From the NCBI RefSeq assembly GCF_019703515.2, contig NC_059356.1:23728197-23792196 (forward strand): a stretch of 64,000 nucleotides of DNA, read 5' to 3'. Position numbers and translations under genes: made by a program. The notes below the pieces were generated by a model. It made no database searches. It saw only the letters and a list, made by a program, of their open reading frames with translations, and was not told the DNA's origin. Each line of letters starts with the position of its first letter. Positions within the stretch are counted from its first letter, which is position 1. This DNA comes from Myxocyprinus asiaticus. Taxonomy: Eukaryota > Chordata > Actinopteri > Cypriniformes > Catostomidae. Below are positions 11,101 to 30,558 of the stretch, piece after piece.

Positions 11101-14049
11101 TCCTTGTCACACTCCTCCCCCGCCCAATTCAGGCTGGGGCGCCACCGGTCTGACCAGATCCCCCCCCCCCATCTCTATACTAACTATACCCTGCCTCCTG
11201 TGAACCTGGGGGAGAGACGAGGGGAGGCGTGAAGAGAGGGAAAGGGCGAGCGGAGACACACACACACACACACAGAGAGAGAGAAGAACTTTCTCGCTGG
11301 CTCCCTGACGCGCTGTTGCCCGGTCCTCAACCACTCCTGTGCCCTCTGGCGGACGCCAGCTCGCTCCTCCCCTGGCAGATGGCAGCGAGTCCTCCAGCCC
11401 CTGGCAGACAGAACCGCTTCTCCCCTTCTTCGGCGGACGGCAGCGGTTCCTCTGGCTCTCGGCGGCCGGCAGCAACCCCTCCGTCCCCAGGCAGACAGAC
11501 GCGGCTTCTCCTCTGGTGGACGGCAGCGGTGAGGACTCCGCTACAGCGTATCCCTCCTCCCTTCCGGTTTTCGGCACCACTGTAACAGTTCACTGTAAGG
11601 ATGGGCAACGAGGAGGTGGGAAATGGCTGAACAGTAAACATAAAGTTAAACACTTAACTTGTGGTGGTGGTAACTTGTAAGCGGAAGGTTGTTGGTTCAA
11701 TCCCCACAGCCACCACCATTGTGTCCTTGAGCAAGGCACTTAACTCCAAGTTGCTCCAGGGGGATTGTCCCTGTAATCAGGGCACTGTAAGTCACTTTGG
11801 ATAAAAGCGTCTGCCAAATGCATAAATGTAAATGTAAATGTAACTTTAAACAAACATAAACACAGACACACATGCATCACGGCCGCGTGCGTCTCTCTCT
11901 CTCTCTCTCTCTCTAACTGGCACCTCCGGTTCCCCTTTATCTCGCTCTCCCGCTGATCAGCTGATTCAGTGCCAGCCATGCATCATCACGGCCACGCCCT
12001 CCTCCTCATCACATAGTTTTACTGGCAAAAAGCCTCATCTGTGATTTTCAAGAGATATGGCCAGATGTGCTGTCCACCAATAAAGTTAAAGCGACAGCAG
12101 TAAGAACACCCACTAGCAACTTCATAGAATAGACTTTGCGTTAAAGTCGCTATATGTGTGTACGGGGTTTAAGGATGTCTGAGTAAAATGTTCTTACTCA
12201 TCCCTCTCTTTTACTAGGAGTGTCTTTCAACTTGAATTGTGTTGTTCTTAATTTTTTATTTCCTATTTTTGAAGGCACTGGCAATGAACAGATTCTTGAT
12301 TTGGGAGCTGCACTTCTTAAAGAGTGAGTATCTACTTAAATCTGTTTTGTTTTTTTCCATGTTCTCTGCATTTATTCTCTTCATTACCTCTGTCATCCTT
12401 CCCCTCTCTCTCAGCTTTATCTATGAAAGGGTTCGTCGGCATGGCTACTGTGATGCTGTGGTGACCCGGAGTCAGTTGGGTGGGGGGGAGTTATGTGACC
12501 CAAGCCATAAACGACTTGCACAGTGTTTGCAGCAAATTGGTGATGAACTCGATGGAAATGTGCAGCTGCAAAGGTAAGTTGGCAATCAGGCTTATGGATC
12601 AACCAAAGAATACATTACCACTGTCTCAGTGGTATTTATCAACATCTACATGTACATTCAGATTATACTGACTTATGTGCATACAATATATTACATCTAC
12701 TGTGTGTACATTCAACCTTGCAGTAATAATATAGACCATTTCAAGGACTCTTTGGCAGTTTAAGGAAGTGACGTCTTTTTCCCTTGAACATTTCCTGCTA
12801 GTTGTCAAACTCATTTAAAACAACAGCGGGAGACGCTTCATTCATAGTGAGTTTGACATGATTAACATTACTAATATTAACACGATTGTCCTAAAATGTC
12901 ATTATTAAAATGTGGACCATTGGTTGGTGGCTGGATGCTCCCTGGATGCTTGGAACTAATGGAAATTAAAGTGTTTAGATCTCCACAAAAAGCAACCGCA
13001 AATGGACGCATGAACCGCTGCAGAGAAGCGAGACAGCTGGATACGTACAGTACTAACAACTGTAGCACACATCTTATCTCTGGCAGTTGAACAAAATGTA
13101 TGCCAACTAATTGTAAGTTTGAGAGGTAGAGCTCTAAAGGTGAATATAGATCGCTCCCATTATAATGAATGAAGCTGCGCAAGTTATTTGCTTTTACATT
13201 TAGTCATTTAGCAGACACTTTTATCCAAAACGACTTACAGATGAGGAGCATAACAAGAAATTTGTCACACAGTATCTGCAGGATGGAACTACTAAGTTCT
13301 CAGAGTAGCTGGAGTAGCAGAAAGTGACAAGAAAAGCATTTTTATAATTAAAAAAAAATCCTTACCTTGTCTGCAGGTCATGCAGACAGCTTCATTGAAT
13401 GGCTTCACTGATTATAATAGGAACGATTTAATATTCCTGATCTTTCTGTGGAAATAATTGTGAGCATTAAACTACAATGAACTTGCATCACCTCTCTCAA
13501 TTAGACGCTCAGTATCAACAACATGTCTGGCAATGGCGTGGCCAAGGGTGTGCCGCAGATTAGACCCAGGTCCACCCAGAATATTTGAGATTATTCTTTG
13601 ACTTCAAATATATATTTATAGGGGGCCCTGGGTAGCTCAGTGGTAAAGACGCTGGCTACCACCCCTGGAGTTCGCTAGTTCGAATCCCAGGGCGTGCTGA
13701 GTGACTCCAGCCAGGTCTCCTAAGCAACCAAATTGGCCCGGTTGCTAGGGAGGGTAGAGTCACATGGGGTAACCTCCTCGTGATCGCTATAATGTGGTTC
13801 GTTCTCGGTGGGTCGCGTGGTGAGTTGAGCGTGGATGCCGCGGTGGATGGCGTGAAGCCTCCACACGCGCTATGTCTCCGTTGCAACGCGCTCAACAAGC
13901 CACGTGATAAGATGCGCGGGTTGACGATCTCAGACGCAGAGGCAACTGCGACTCGTCCTCCACCACCCAGACTGAGGCGAATCACTACGCGACCACGAGG
14001 ACTTAAAGCACATTGGGAATTGGGCATTCCAAATTTTTTTGAGGAGAGA

Positions 14050-14090
<41 letters not shown>

Positions 14091-14816
14091 AAACAGTTTA
14101 AAAAATGCATAAATTCTAAATTCTGAAAGTATAAAAGAACTGTTTAAATGCGGCACTTCTCTGATGTCAAGGAAAAAAAAAAATTGGGCGAAAACTTGGC
14201 CCATTCATTTTTATTGAGGCCCACCCACAAGTAATTTCCTGCTTACACCATTGATGTCTGGATAAGTCACTTCAGGTAAACGTTTGATGTTCTTTGAGAA
14301 AACATGTTAACTTTTAAAGGATAAAAAATTTAAATGATCCAGTAATGAGACCAGAAGTGCTTCAGGAGTAGTTGTGTTCTATATATGTTGACTATATTGT
14401 GTATTTAGTCTGTGTATCTATATAGTAGGCAGGCAATATAGCTATAGCTATTCTATACCTACTGCATGTGCATTCAGACTATATGATATACTTTTATTTA
14501 TAGTCTGACTATATAGTTTATACTGTTTGTCTTTATAGTATTGACTAATATATTATATATTACATTTACTGTGTGTACTTTCAGACTATATGCTGTATAT
14601 ACTGACTACATAGTGTATTTTGTCTATATATCTATATAGTAGGAAGCCTATATAGCGGTAGCTATATCAAGGTTCAAGGTTTATTATTTGTCACATACAT
14701 ATTACATACATGTGATATAATGTAGTGAAATGTTTTTCCTTAGTTCCTCGTCCCACATTGCAACAACAAACAGAACCAACAACGAACTAAGGACATACAC
14801 CCACATAATGATAAAA

Positions 14817-14900
<84 letters not shown>

Positions 14901-16900
14901 TAGACTATATACTGCTCCTACTGCATGTATGTTCAGACTCTATAATATACTATACAGGATGACTATATAGTTTATATATCTAAACAGTATTGACCATTAT
15001 ACTATAGATTTAATCTACTATGTGTACATTCAAACTCTATACTATATATTTTGACTATATGGTGTATTTAGTGTATATATTTATATAGTAGGTATAGCTA
15101 TATAGTCTGAATATATTCAACATAATGTCACAGTCATAAGGAAATAGTTTGACTGGCTGTACTGGCTCTATTCTTTGTAACAGCAATGTTAGAGTGTAAA
15201 ATAAACAGCCAAAAATGTAAATTTCTTTCACTTTTATTCTGATGTTTTTTTGTTTTTGTTTGTTTTTTGTGACTATGAGAAAAACTGAAAAGGATTTTTT
15301 TAATATTCGAATATTTTCATTTATCATTGCTAGTTTGGAAATGACTGTGTGGAATGGGTAATGTCAAATAACCCCTTCAGTATGAATATTACAGGAATAG
15401 TTTCTTTTGATTATCTCCTGCTATGCTCAGAAATGCCCACTGGATGGCAATATGCTGCAGCTTAGTGATGTGCATTTCCATTGTCGTTTTGTGTTAGCAT
15501 GTTGAATGACTCTGCACTTCCACCTACTAAAGACGTCTTCATCAAAGTGGCCCGTGAGATCTTCTCTGATGGGAAGTTCAACTGGGGCAGGGTGGTGGCA
15601 CTTTTCTACTTTGCATGTCGGCTTGTCATCAAGGTGAAGGCACACACAAGCTCAGTTGCATATTGATACAATGCATTGTTTTAAAGGGATCGTTTACCCA
15701 AAAATGAAAATTCTCTCATGATTTACTCACCCTCTTGGCATCCCAGATGTGTATGACTTTCTTTTTTCTGCTGAACACAAATGAAGATTTTTAGAAGAAT
15801 ATTTCAGCTTTGTAGGTCCCTTCAATGCAAGTGAATGGGTGCCAAAATGTTGAAGCTCCAAAGTCCACATAAAGGGAGCTTAAAAGTAATCCATATGGCT
15901 CCAGTGGTTAAATCCATATCTTCAGAACCTATATAATAGGTGTGGGTGAGGAACAGATCAATATTTAAGTAATTTTTTATCATAAATTATCCTCCCTGCC
16001 CAGTAGGGGGCGATATGCATGAAGAATGTGATTCACCAAAAACAGGAGAAAGTGAAAGTGAAGAAAAAAGGACTTAAATATTGATCTGTTTCTCACCTGT
16101 TTCTCATCTTATTGCTTCAGAAAATATGGATTTAACCATTGTTAAATCCATATTGTTGTCTGGAGTACTTTAATGTTGCCCTTAGGTGGATTTTGGAGCT
16201 TCAAAATTTTGGCACACATTCACTTACATTGTATGGACCTACAGAGTTGAGATATTCCTCTACAGATCTTCATTTGTGTTCAACAGATGAAAGAAAGTCA
16301 TAAACATCTGGAATGGCATGAGGGTGAGTAAATGATGAGAGAATATTCATTTTTGGGTGAACTAACCAAACATTTAAACATTTATTTTAACATTCTCCTT
16401 CTAACTCTTTTGCTCACAGGCTATTTCGACCAAGATTCCTGACATCATCAGAACCATCATCAGCTGGACGATGTCCTACATTCAGGAACATGTTATTAAC
16501 TGGATCAGGGAACAGGGTGGCTGGGTAAGTAATGAAAGGATGACTTACCCTGTCAGTTCCTTAAAAATGTAAAGTGTCAGGTGTTAATGATATAATTTCA
16601 CACATGCCACAATGACCTTTACCAAACCCACTGATACTGCAATAAGTTGCTTCAAACAAGCACACAGCCTTGGTTAAATGCACTCATTCATTTCTTAAAA
16701 ACAACATTTCACTTTCATTTTGTGACATATTTCAAAGTGAAGCTAATGTAGGCTGGGAATCTTCCCATCTATTTTTTTTTTTTTTTTTTTTTCTTCTTCA
16801 GGAGGGAATTCGCTCTTACTTTGGGACCCCCACATGGCAGACTGTCGGGGTCTTCCTGGCTGGAGTTCTCACCACTGTGCTGGTGATCCGCAAGATGTGA
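8155..16900 (+). CDS. bax: apoptosis regulator Bax, 6 coding exons, 192 aa
   Basis: This is the pro-apoptotic Bcl-2 family pore former, cytosolic at rest and inserted in the outer mitochondrial membrane when activated. Coding exons are 8155-8185, 12275-12323, 12415-12573, 15498-15633, 16420-16524 and 16802-16900. All junctions are GT-AG and in phase, and the total is 192 codons plus TGA. The start is [10 protein letters not shown]. The BH3 helix is [13 protein letters not shown] (61-73), with the invariant L-x4-G-D core. BH1 is [18 protein letters not shown] (102-119), and BH2 is [16 protein letters not shown] (153-168). A hydrophobic C-terminal anchor follows (about 172-190, ending VIRKM). 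Zebrafish Baxa, as I recall it, is the same length and near-identical in BH1/BH2. A local difference is [14 protein letters not shown] at 34-47, where two acidic residues are replaced. Intron 1 is over 4 kb and intron 3 nearly 3 kb, both full of mobile elements. Confidence 0.97.
8459..8565. repeat. short imperfect fold-back repeat, copy 1
   Basis: TCTCAAAACCCTTTGAG...CCTAGACAACATTCT pairs loosely with ...GGTGTCTGGGTAGGCAGC. The same unit is seen at 9042-9165 and 49680-49775. It is probably a MITE inserted in bax intron 1. Confidence 0.5.
9042..9165. repeat. short imperfect fold-back repeat, copy 2
   Basis: TCTCAAAACCTAGTGCCTAC...CAGCATTTTAGGGCAT is followed by ...GTCTAGATAGACAACTAACT. It is recognisably the same unit as copy 3, with the block CCTACCTAGACAGCATTTT. 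Confidence 0.55.
9471..9567. mobile_element. palindromic MITE, 97-nt hairpin
   Basis: CTGCGTTTCCCAAAAGCATC at the left is the near-perfect reverse complement of GATGCTTTTGGAAAACGCAG at the right. The centre contains the self-complementary ATTGGCACCAATGG. The whole element folds as one stem. This is a fish fold-back MITE; transcribed, it would resemble a microRNA precursor. Confidence 0.75.
9998..10429. mobile_element. MITE with AGACCTTTTTCACA ends and a THAP-like peptide relic
   Basis: The left end TAGACCTTTTTCACA and the right end, read in reverse as CAGACCTTTTTCACA, are terminal inverted repeats. Inside, about 10140-10225, the + strand reads [20 protein letters not shown], resembling the F-P...R..W......R core of a THAP zinc-finger domain. 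A diverged second copy lies at 51382-51740. THAP domains at the N terminus are a hallmark of P-element transposases, so I infer a P-like origin. No complete transposase is present. Confidence 0.55.
10863..11111 (-). repeat. 3' LTR of the non-autonomous element
   Basis: It begins TGTGACAAGG and ends TGTTACA on the minus strand. It contains GATAAAGGGGA as a likely TATA-like box and CAATAAAACTTTATG as polyadenylation signal. Confidence 0.8.
11582..12013 (-). repeat. 5' LTR of the non-autonomous element, split by a SINE
   Basis: It is homologous to the 3' LTR through the CTGATCAGCTGA block and the ACAGTAAACATAAAGTT block, but interrupted at about 11650-11838 by a SINE. The two LTRs differ at several positions, so the insertion is not recent. 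Confidence 0.78.
11650..11838 (+). mobile_element. tRNA-derived SINE (family B) nested in the LTR
   Basis: A B-box-like GTTGGTTCAATCCC (about 11690-11703) is followed by the body GCAAGGCACTTAACTCCA and the common fish SINE tail TTTGGATAAAAGCGTCTGCC with (ATGTAA)n at the 3' end. It lies wholly inside the 5' LTR and is therefore younger than the LTR element. Confidence 0.75.
13190..13252 (-). repeat. SINE tail fragment (family B-like)
   Basis: On the minus strand it reads AAGTCGTTTTGGATAAAAG then GTCTGCTAAATGACTAAATG, the 3' tail only. It lies in bax intron 3. Confidence 0.7.
13621..14040 (+). mobile_element. tRNA-derived SINE (family A), full-length copy
   Basis: The head GGGTAGCTCAGTGGTAAAGA (A box) and AGTTCGAATCCC (B box) form the split Pol III promoter of a tRNA-derived SINE. 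The body runs through CCAGGTCTCCTAAGCAACC to the tail GGGAATTGGGCATTCC and an A-rich end. The flanks share TATATATTTATA (13610-13620 region and about 14078-14090), a likely target duplication though in simple sequence. This best copy defines the family also seen at 7385, 38097 and 61912. Confidence 0.85.
14385..15115. repeat. degenerate tandem array of about 150-180 bp units rich in TATA/ACTATAT
   Basis: The phrases TGTGTACATTCAGACTATAT, ACTATATAGTTTATA and TTAGTCTATATATCTATATA recur at 14420-14480, 14500-14600, 14580-14660, 14930-15000 and 15010-15100. This suggests old tandem copies interrupted at 14660-14900 by another repeat and a microsatellite. Confidence 0.5.
14825..14897. repeat. (TA)n microsatellite in bax intron 3
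   Basis: About 36 TA units, preceded by an A run. The surrounding 14380-15110 segment is also rich in tandem-like TATAGTCTGACTATATAG variants. Confidence 0.92.
15681..16376. mobile_element. TTAA-type fold-back element in bax intron 4
   Basis: The left terminus is TTAAAGGGATCGTTTACCCA and the right terminus is TTTTTGGGTGAACTAACC followed by a decayed ...TTTAA. Internal halves are mutually inverted: GATGTGTATGACTTTC on the left against GAAAGTCATAAACATCTGG on the right. No coding capacity. Confidence 0.75.
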
Positions 16901-18385
16901 AGACAAGGACAGAGAGGCAGGTGGAGAGCAAGAGAAGGGAAAGTTAAGACAGAGCAGAGGGTGAAACAGACCAGCAAAAGGGAACGGAAAGATGAGGGGG
17001 TTTGGAATAAAGAAATACAGAAGAATGAAGAGAGAGACAAATAAGAGATTTGAAAATGATTTCAGCTCATAAAAAGAGATTGAGAGAGAGAGAGAGAAAG
17101 AGAGACGAGGAAAGAGTGATAGTCTATCATAATACAGATGAATCGATCCAGTCTTGTTACTCCTGAGCCTGTACCCTTTCTCATCAACAAGCTTAAATCT
17201 CTATAATATTTGCACTGAAGATGACAGAGAGCGATTAATGTACAGGAGTTAAGGTTTAGGTGTAATTTTAGGTATTTATTTTTTATGTTTGGGGAAATGG
17301 GTGTTTAGGTCATATAGGTTCAGAGACTGGATATATTGGGTATTTGATTTAATTTATTGACATAGTTTAAATGTATACATTTAGGATCCATATTATATTC
17401 TTTGTTAGCATTTTTGTAAGTCAAATTGTGCATAATCACAGTTGAAATTAGATTTAATTAGTTTATAATTGCCCTGCAAGTGTTGAATTATTGTTAGTTT
17501 TATAAAAAAAAACATTTTTTTTGGGGGGGGGGAACATATTGTCATCTGAAAGGATGGGAATGGGCTCAGGGTGTATTCTACGGATCTCTGAATTTCTCCT
17601 CTCTTCCTCATTCCTCCTCTCTTCTTTTCTTTGTTCATGGTGTTTGCAACAGCGTTTGAGCAGTGGAATGCAACAATGCGGCCAACCAGTCAACACTCTG
17701 GTTGCAGTATGTGTCTAAGTTATGTGTATCTAAGTTAATATGAGCAATGAGCCCTACCTTTACAGGGATGGACAAGACTAGTGACTCTAAAATGCATTAA
17801 ACTTCTCTGAGCCATGACGATCGTGTTTTTACATAACCAAATAATTTCCTTTTCAAACAGTGTAGTTACCTGCCTGACTATCCAAAGACAGGAAGAGTGC
17901 AGATGTGAATTATTCAACAAATGGGGACTTTATGAACAGCAGTTTGTTTTGCTCGAGCTGGTGCAAACACTCAGTGTCTAAGAGATTGTGTGCATTTGTA
18001 AAATGCACAGACACAGACTTTCATCTCGGACTTGCAGAGAGATCTGTTGAGCTCTTCCCCTCAGTAAAGTCTTCTCAGTACTGTATTTTTACTATGGTTA
18101 ACCACACCCACAACCTACCTTTACTTGCAATTGCTCTTTTTTTATCTTTCTTTCTGTTTTGGTTGTTTGGATAAAGTGTCAGTTTCCTTTTTTTATTGAT
18201 TTTTTTGTTTTTTTTTTGTTGACAGTGCCTTGGCCTTTTTATGACGCTAGCCACCACTTTTTCATCTTTTTCTATATCTTTGTAAAATGGTATGAATTGT
18301 GCACCCTAAGGCAGTCTACGTGCTGTGAGCTCATGAGTTTTTAAGATGTAAAATGGGACAATAAATTGTTTTTATGGATTTAAAT
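16901..18385 (+). other. bax: bax 3' UTR with polyadenylation signal
   Basis: The bax stop is followed by purine-rich GA repeats (about 16905-17115) and then AT-rich sequence. A canonical AATAAA lies at 18360-18365, with a GT-rich stretch just after it (GTGTGGGGTG). That supports a 3' UTR of nearly 1.5 kb. Earlier cleavage is possible. No coding exon is seen here. Confidence 0.65.
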
Positions 18386-18534
18386 GAATGTGTGGGGTGT
18401 TTTTTTTGTTGTTGAGAGATATACAGTACCAGCTGAACACAGCTACTAAATGTTAAACAAATCAAAACCATCTTATATTTTATATTCTTTAAAGTAGTGA
18501 ATCTTTGCCGTAGATTACAGTTCTGCAATCTCTG

Positions 18535-18805
18535 TGCACTCTCTCAAGGTATCCACATGACATGCTTTATAAACAGCATTAAAGGGGTACCCATGTATGC
18601 TGGGGTCTTATTGGCTGCTTTCCCTTCACTCTCCAATCCAATGTATCCATTAAAAAAAATCTTAAAATTTTTGTTTTGTATAGAAATTTAATTATAGGCG
18701 TAATTTATATATGTCTCCAAAACTTTTTAGCATTGAAGCATACATCAAAAAGTCTTTAAGATCATGAAAAACATACATTCAGTCAGGTTTGTTCAGACCT
18801 TTGAC
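18535..18805. mobile_element. diverged mariner/Tc1-like MITE fragment
   Basis: It matches the interior and right part of the element at 54909-55388 (CAAGGTATCCAC..., GGGGTACCCATGTATGCTGG, AAGTCTTTAAGATCATGA), but both ends are degraded. It lies downstream of bax. Confidence 0.55.
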
Positions 18806-19476
18806 CCATACTATATGGAGAGATTTACAAATGCAGATCTGTTGTGTACTACATGATGCAGGACTTCTTCCCACACATTTGACTGACTTCAAAAAGATTC
18901 AGTTCAATGAGATTATCGGTGTAATTACATTTTTATAAACAGCAATTTTGAATTTTTTTCCAGTCATAGATCATTAAGACAAGTGCTAAAAACATCAAAA
19001 AAATATGTTTCATTTATTAATACAAAAAGATAAAACATTTAAAAATCTAAATCTTAAAAATACAGCTAAAACTTTCTTCTTTTCTTCCTAAAAACAATTT
19101 CAGGCACCTGGATATGCATCTACGTATGTTCCACAGGTAGACTGTTCTGACATAAACTAATTCATATATTCTTTGGGTTAAGGCATATACTTGATTGATC
19201 AAAAACCTTAAAATGTATTTTGCTATGAAGCATAAAATTACTTCATGAAGGCTCATGATAATGTTAACAACACAAGGAGGCAAGAACAGTTTCTCTTAAC
19301 TTTAAAATAGTAAGAATGTAAACTGATAATATGACAATGGCTCAAAACATTTCTGACAGATGGATGCAGACATAGATGGCACAAGATAAACTAAAGACAA
19401 AAATGTATCTTAAGAATTCCAAGTCATCTAAGACAGGAAAAAGGAGTTTATAGAAATTGATCTGGGACTAAAGAGA
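18806..19476. other. spacer between bax and map3k14; likely includes the map3k14 3' UTR
   Basis: Both genes point toward this spacer. Its right part should be the map3k14 3' UTR. Candidate polyadenylation motifs on the minus strand are AT-rich near 19010-19040 (TTTATTAATA on the plus strand). No other gene is seen. Confidence 0.45.
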
Positions 19477-27869
<8,393 letters not shown>

Positions 27870-28141
27870 CTTTGAAAATCTACAAACCACAAAGAAACAG
27901 GAGGGAGTAAATCAATTAATCAATCAAAACTGCATGCAATTCTAATTGCTCACACTGAACATAGCAGAAGTTGTTACATTAGTAATTAGGCTAATTGCAT
28001 TATTAAACTTCACAGTGCTTAAAAGTGAAGTATGGAATTTCTGTGCCTCTACGCATCAAACGGAATTACAAAAATGACTCTTTCAGACAGATTTCCCGAA
28101 CACTTGCCAATCTTCCATTGGTTGGGCAAACATACAGTTCC

Positions 28142-29404
28142 ATAGGCATTGCTAGACCCAATTTAGGAGGGTCTTCAGCCCCCCTAAGTGTGATCTCATC
28201 CTCCCTTAAACTGTGACTTTGCAATCAGTATGCACATGTGTGATCACCCATCGTGAGCTCTTTAACAGCAGCAACACTGTGCTAGTGCTAAGCGCAAGAC
28301 TGCTTTGGTGGCTTATCCCACTTGTAAATACTGACTATAGCGCAAGCCAACAGCATTCAAGTGTGGGCTGTGAAGTAGCATATCATTGTTTCACCCACAG
28401 ACCGAATATGGCTCTTCACTGAACAAGTCGGTAATTTGAGTTTCGATAGACAATTCGTGAACAAGTTAGGATCAGCGTCTTTTGAGCGACTGAAGGAGAT
28501 GAGGAATGTTGTTAGTTTAGTTCGGTAATCTCATTTAACAAGGAGAGAAAGAAACTGGATGAATTATGAGTGAAAGTGATTGATCACATTACAATGATAT
28601 CAGGATGTAATTAAAATTTGTAATTATTTTAAGGCAAATATTGTTGTCTTTTTTGTATTGCTTGAAAGGCATGCACAGCAAAAAGACAGATTTGCTTTGT
28701 TGACATTTGTGGAAAAACATGTGATCTCTAAACACTGCAGAAGTTTCTGAGTAGACACAGATTTTAATAATAAGTATAATTAGACTTGTTTCGGTCTTGA
28801 ATGACTCTGTCTTCATAAATGGTTTAGTGACTCACTAAAAACACATAAAAGACTTTCATTTATTGCAAAAATGGTCACTCGATTTATGCCACAATGAACA
28901 AATCTGAACAAATCTTTTGAATGGTTTTAAAAGATTTGAGTCTCGAGCTAATGACAGAGGGAAATCATCATCTGGAGTTAATTCACTCCACTAAATAAAA
29001 TCAGCAACCAAGCTAAATGTGATTTTTATTGTAGGTTTCTGTAGTACTTTAATCTATAGAAATGTAATTACTGATTAATGATCTACAATTTTGGCAAACA
29101 AATGGAGAGCAAAAAAAAGGAATGATTAGGACAGATGAAACGTGTTGCCAGTAAATAGAGTTATATAGGGTTTGTCTATGTCTATGGTTCTTCAAGTAGT
29201 TTTGGTTATTTTATAACGTTTAAGTGTTACTTATAGAAAATGACAATATTCTGAATGAATAATAGCTGGCTACCTTGATGTAAACAGTTTAAAAACAGAC
29301 AAAACACTTTCTCTGCAACAGAGTGGAATTCATCAAATGTGCACATTTTATAGTGCCACTGGGGGATGAGCCCCCTTAAGATTGAAATCCTAGAATCGCC
29401 CCTG
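28142..29404. mobile_element. probable hAT-like element, degraded
   Basis: The left part AGGCATTGCTAGACCC...CAGCCCCCCTAAGTGTGAT mirrors the right end, read in reverse as CAGGGGCGATTCTAGGATTT...GGGGGCTCATCCCCCAGT. This layout is seen in hAT families with CAGGGGCG ends. The target duplication is not clear and no transposase frame survives. Confidence 0.4.
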
Positions 29405-29458
29405 GATTGTTTTTATACCACTGGTTGTACTAATGTTGCTACTGTAATGTTGAGCTGC

Positions 29459-30260
29459 TTAAAGGGTTAGTTCACCCAAAAATGTGCTTATCTTTAAGCC
29501 ATCCCAGATGTGTATGACCTACCTTCTTCAGCAAAACCGAAATGAAGATTTTTATAACCCCATTTCAGCTCTATTTGTCCATACAATGCAAGTAAACGGG
29601 TACCATCAGGCTGCTGGCTGGCTAATGGTCCAAAAGGCATATTTAGGCAGCATAAAAGTAATCCGCACAACTTCAGTCAATCAATTAATGTCTTTTGAAC
29701 TGAATCGGTATGTTTGTGTAAAAAATAAATAGATCATTGAAACTATATTAACCTTAAAAAAATCACTTCCTGCCAGAAGTTGATGCATCACATTACCGTC
29801 ACGTGACGTAAGTGCAATGACGCGTTCATGCGAGAAGTCAGAAGCTTGCGCTTTGTATACAACAGAAGAACGAACATCACGCAGTAGTTAAGTCATTTCA
29901 AACAGCAATCCAGCGCTGGCCAGAAGCAACGATTTAAAGTTAAAAACATTTTAACTATCAATTTGTTTCTTATACAAACCTATCAATTTGCTTCAGAAGA
30001 CATTATTTTATTTTCTGGAGTCGTGTGGATTACTTTTATGCTGCCTAAATATGCCTTTTGGACCGTCAAACAGCCAGCAGCCTGATGGCACCCGTTTACT
30101 TGCATTGTATGTCCAAACAGAGCTGAAATGGGCTTATAAAATTCTTCCGACTTCTGAATTCTTCGTTCTGCTGAAGAAGGAAAGTCATACACATCTGGGA
30201 TGGCTTAAAGTTAAGTAAATCATGAGAGAATTTTCATTTTTGGGTGAACTAACCCTTTAA
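29459..30260. mobile_element. complete TTAA-type long-TIR fold-back element
   Basis: The termini are TTAAAGGGTTAGTTCACCCA and TGGGTGAACTAACCCTTTAA, exact inverted repeats flanked by TTAA. The inner halves are also inverted over about 240 bp: AGGCAGCATAAAAGTAATCC on the left against GGATTACTTTTATGCTGCCT on the right. The unpaired centre (about 29720-29980) holds ordinary AT-rich DNA. This is the best copy of the family in the window. Confidence 0.85.
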
Positions 30261-30558
30261 GATGCTAAACCAAACAGAGCAATATTCTGATAGCACCACA
30301 GAGCTACAGTGTTTACAGTTTTGGGGGAAATTAACATATGAATGGCTTAGTTATAACTGTCTCTGCATATTAAGCTTGCAGAAAATATTTTAATTTCCAA
30401 AGAAATGGCACACTTCTCCATAAAAAAAAAAAGACCTATGGAATGCTCTCTCATGCACACACATAGCCTGAACATAACCGCTCCATTACCACACACCTGG
30501 CCTTCTCAAACCAGCGCTGGTAATGCTAAATGGAAGGGGTCGGTATTTTCTTTCAGAC

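Larger units (their letters stand above)
10863..12013 (-). mobile_element. non-autonomous LTR retrotransposon (Gypsy-derived), complete with target-site duplication
   Basis: Two LTRs in minus orientation flank a 470-bp interior. The 3' LTR is 10863-11111 (TGTGACAAGG...TGTTACA on the minus strand) and the 5' LTR is 11582-12013, enlarged by a nested SINE. A 5-bp duplication TAGTT sits exactly outside both ends (10858-10862 and 12014-12018). The interior starts with a primer-binding-like TGGTGCCGAAAACCGG (about 11564-11579) and ends with a G-rich polypurine tract GGGCGGGGGAGGAG (11112-11125). It has no gag, pol or env frame; its open frames are GC-rich non-coding leader. The layout is TRIM-like and must have been mobilised in trans. 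It sits in bax intron 1 in antisense. Confidence 0.85.

Noticed and set aside
11107..11680. Several open frames of over 100 residues on both strands
   Set aside because: They lie in the GC-rich leader of the non-autonomous LTR element and its LTR, with no protein family resemblance.
13636..13700. tRNA gene candidate (A and B boxes)
   Set aside because: It is the head of a SINE with a long body and tail; no complete cloverleaf can be drawn.
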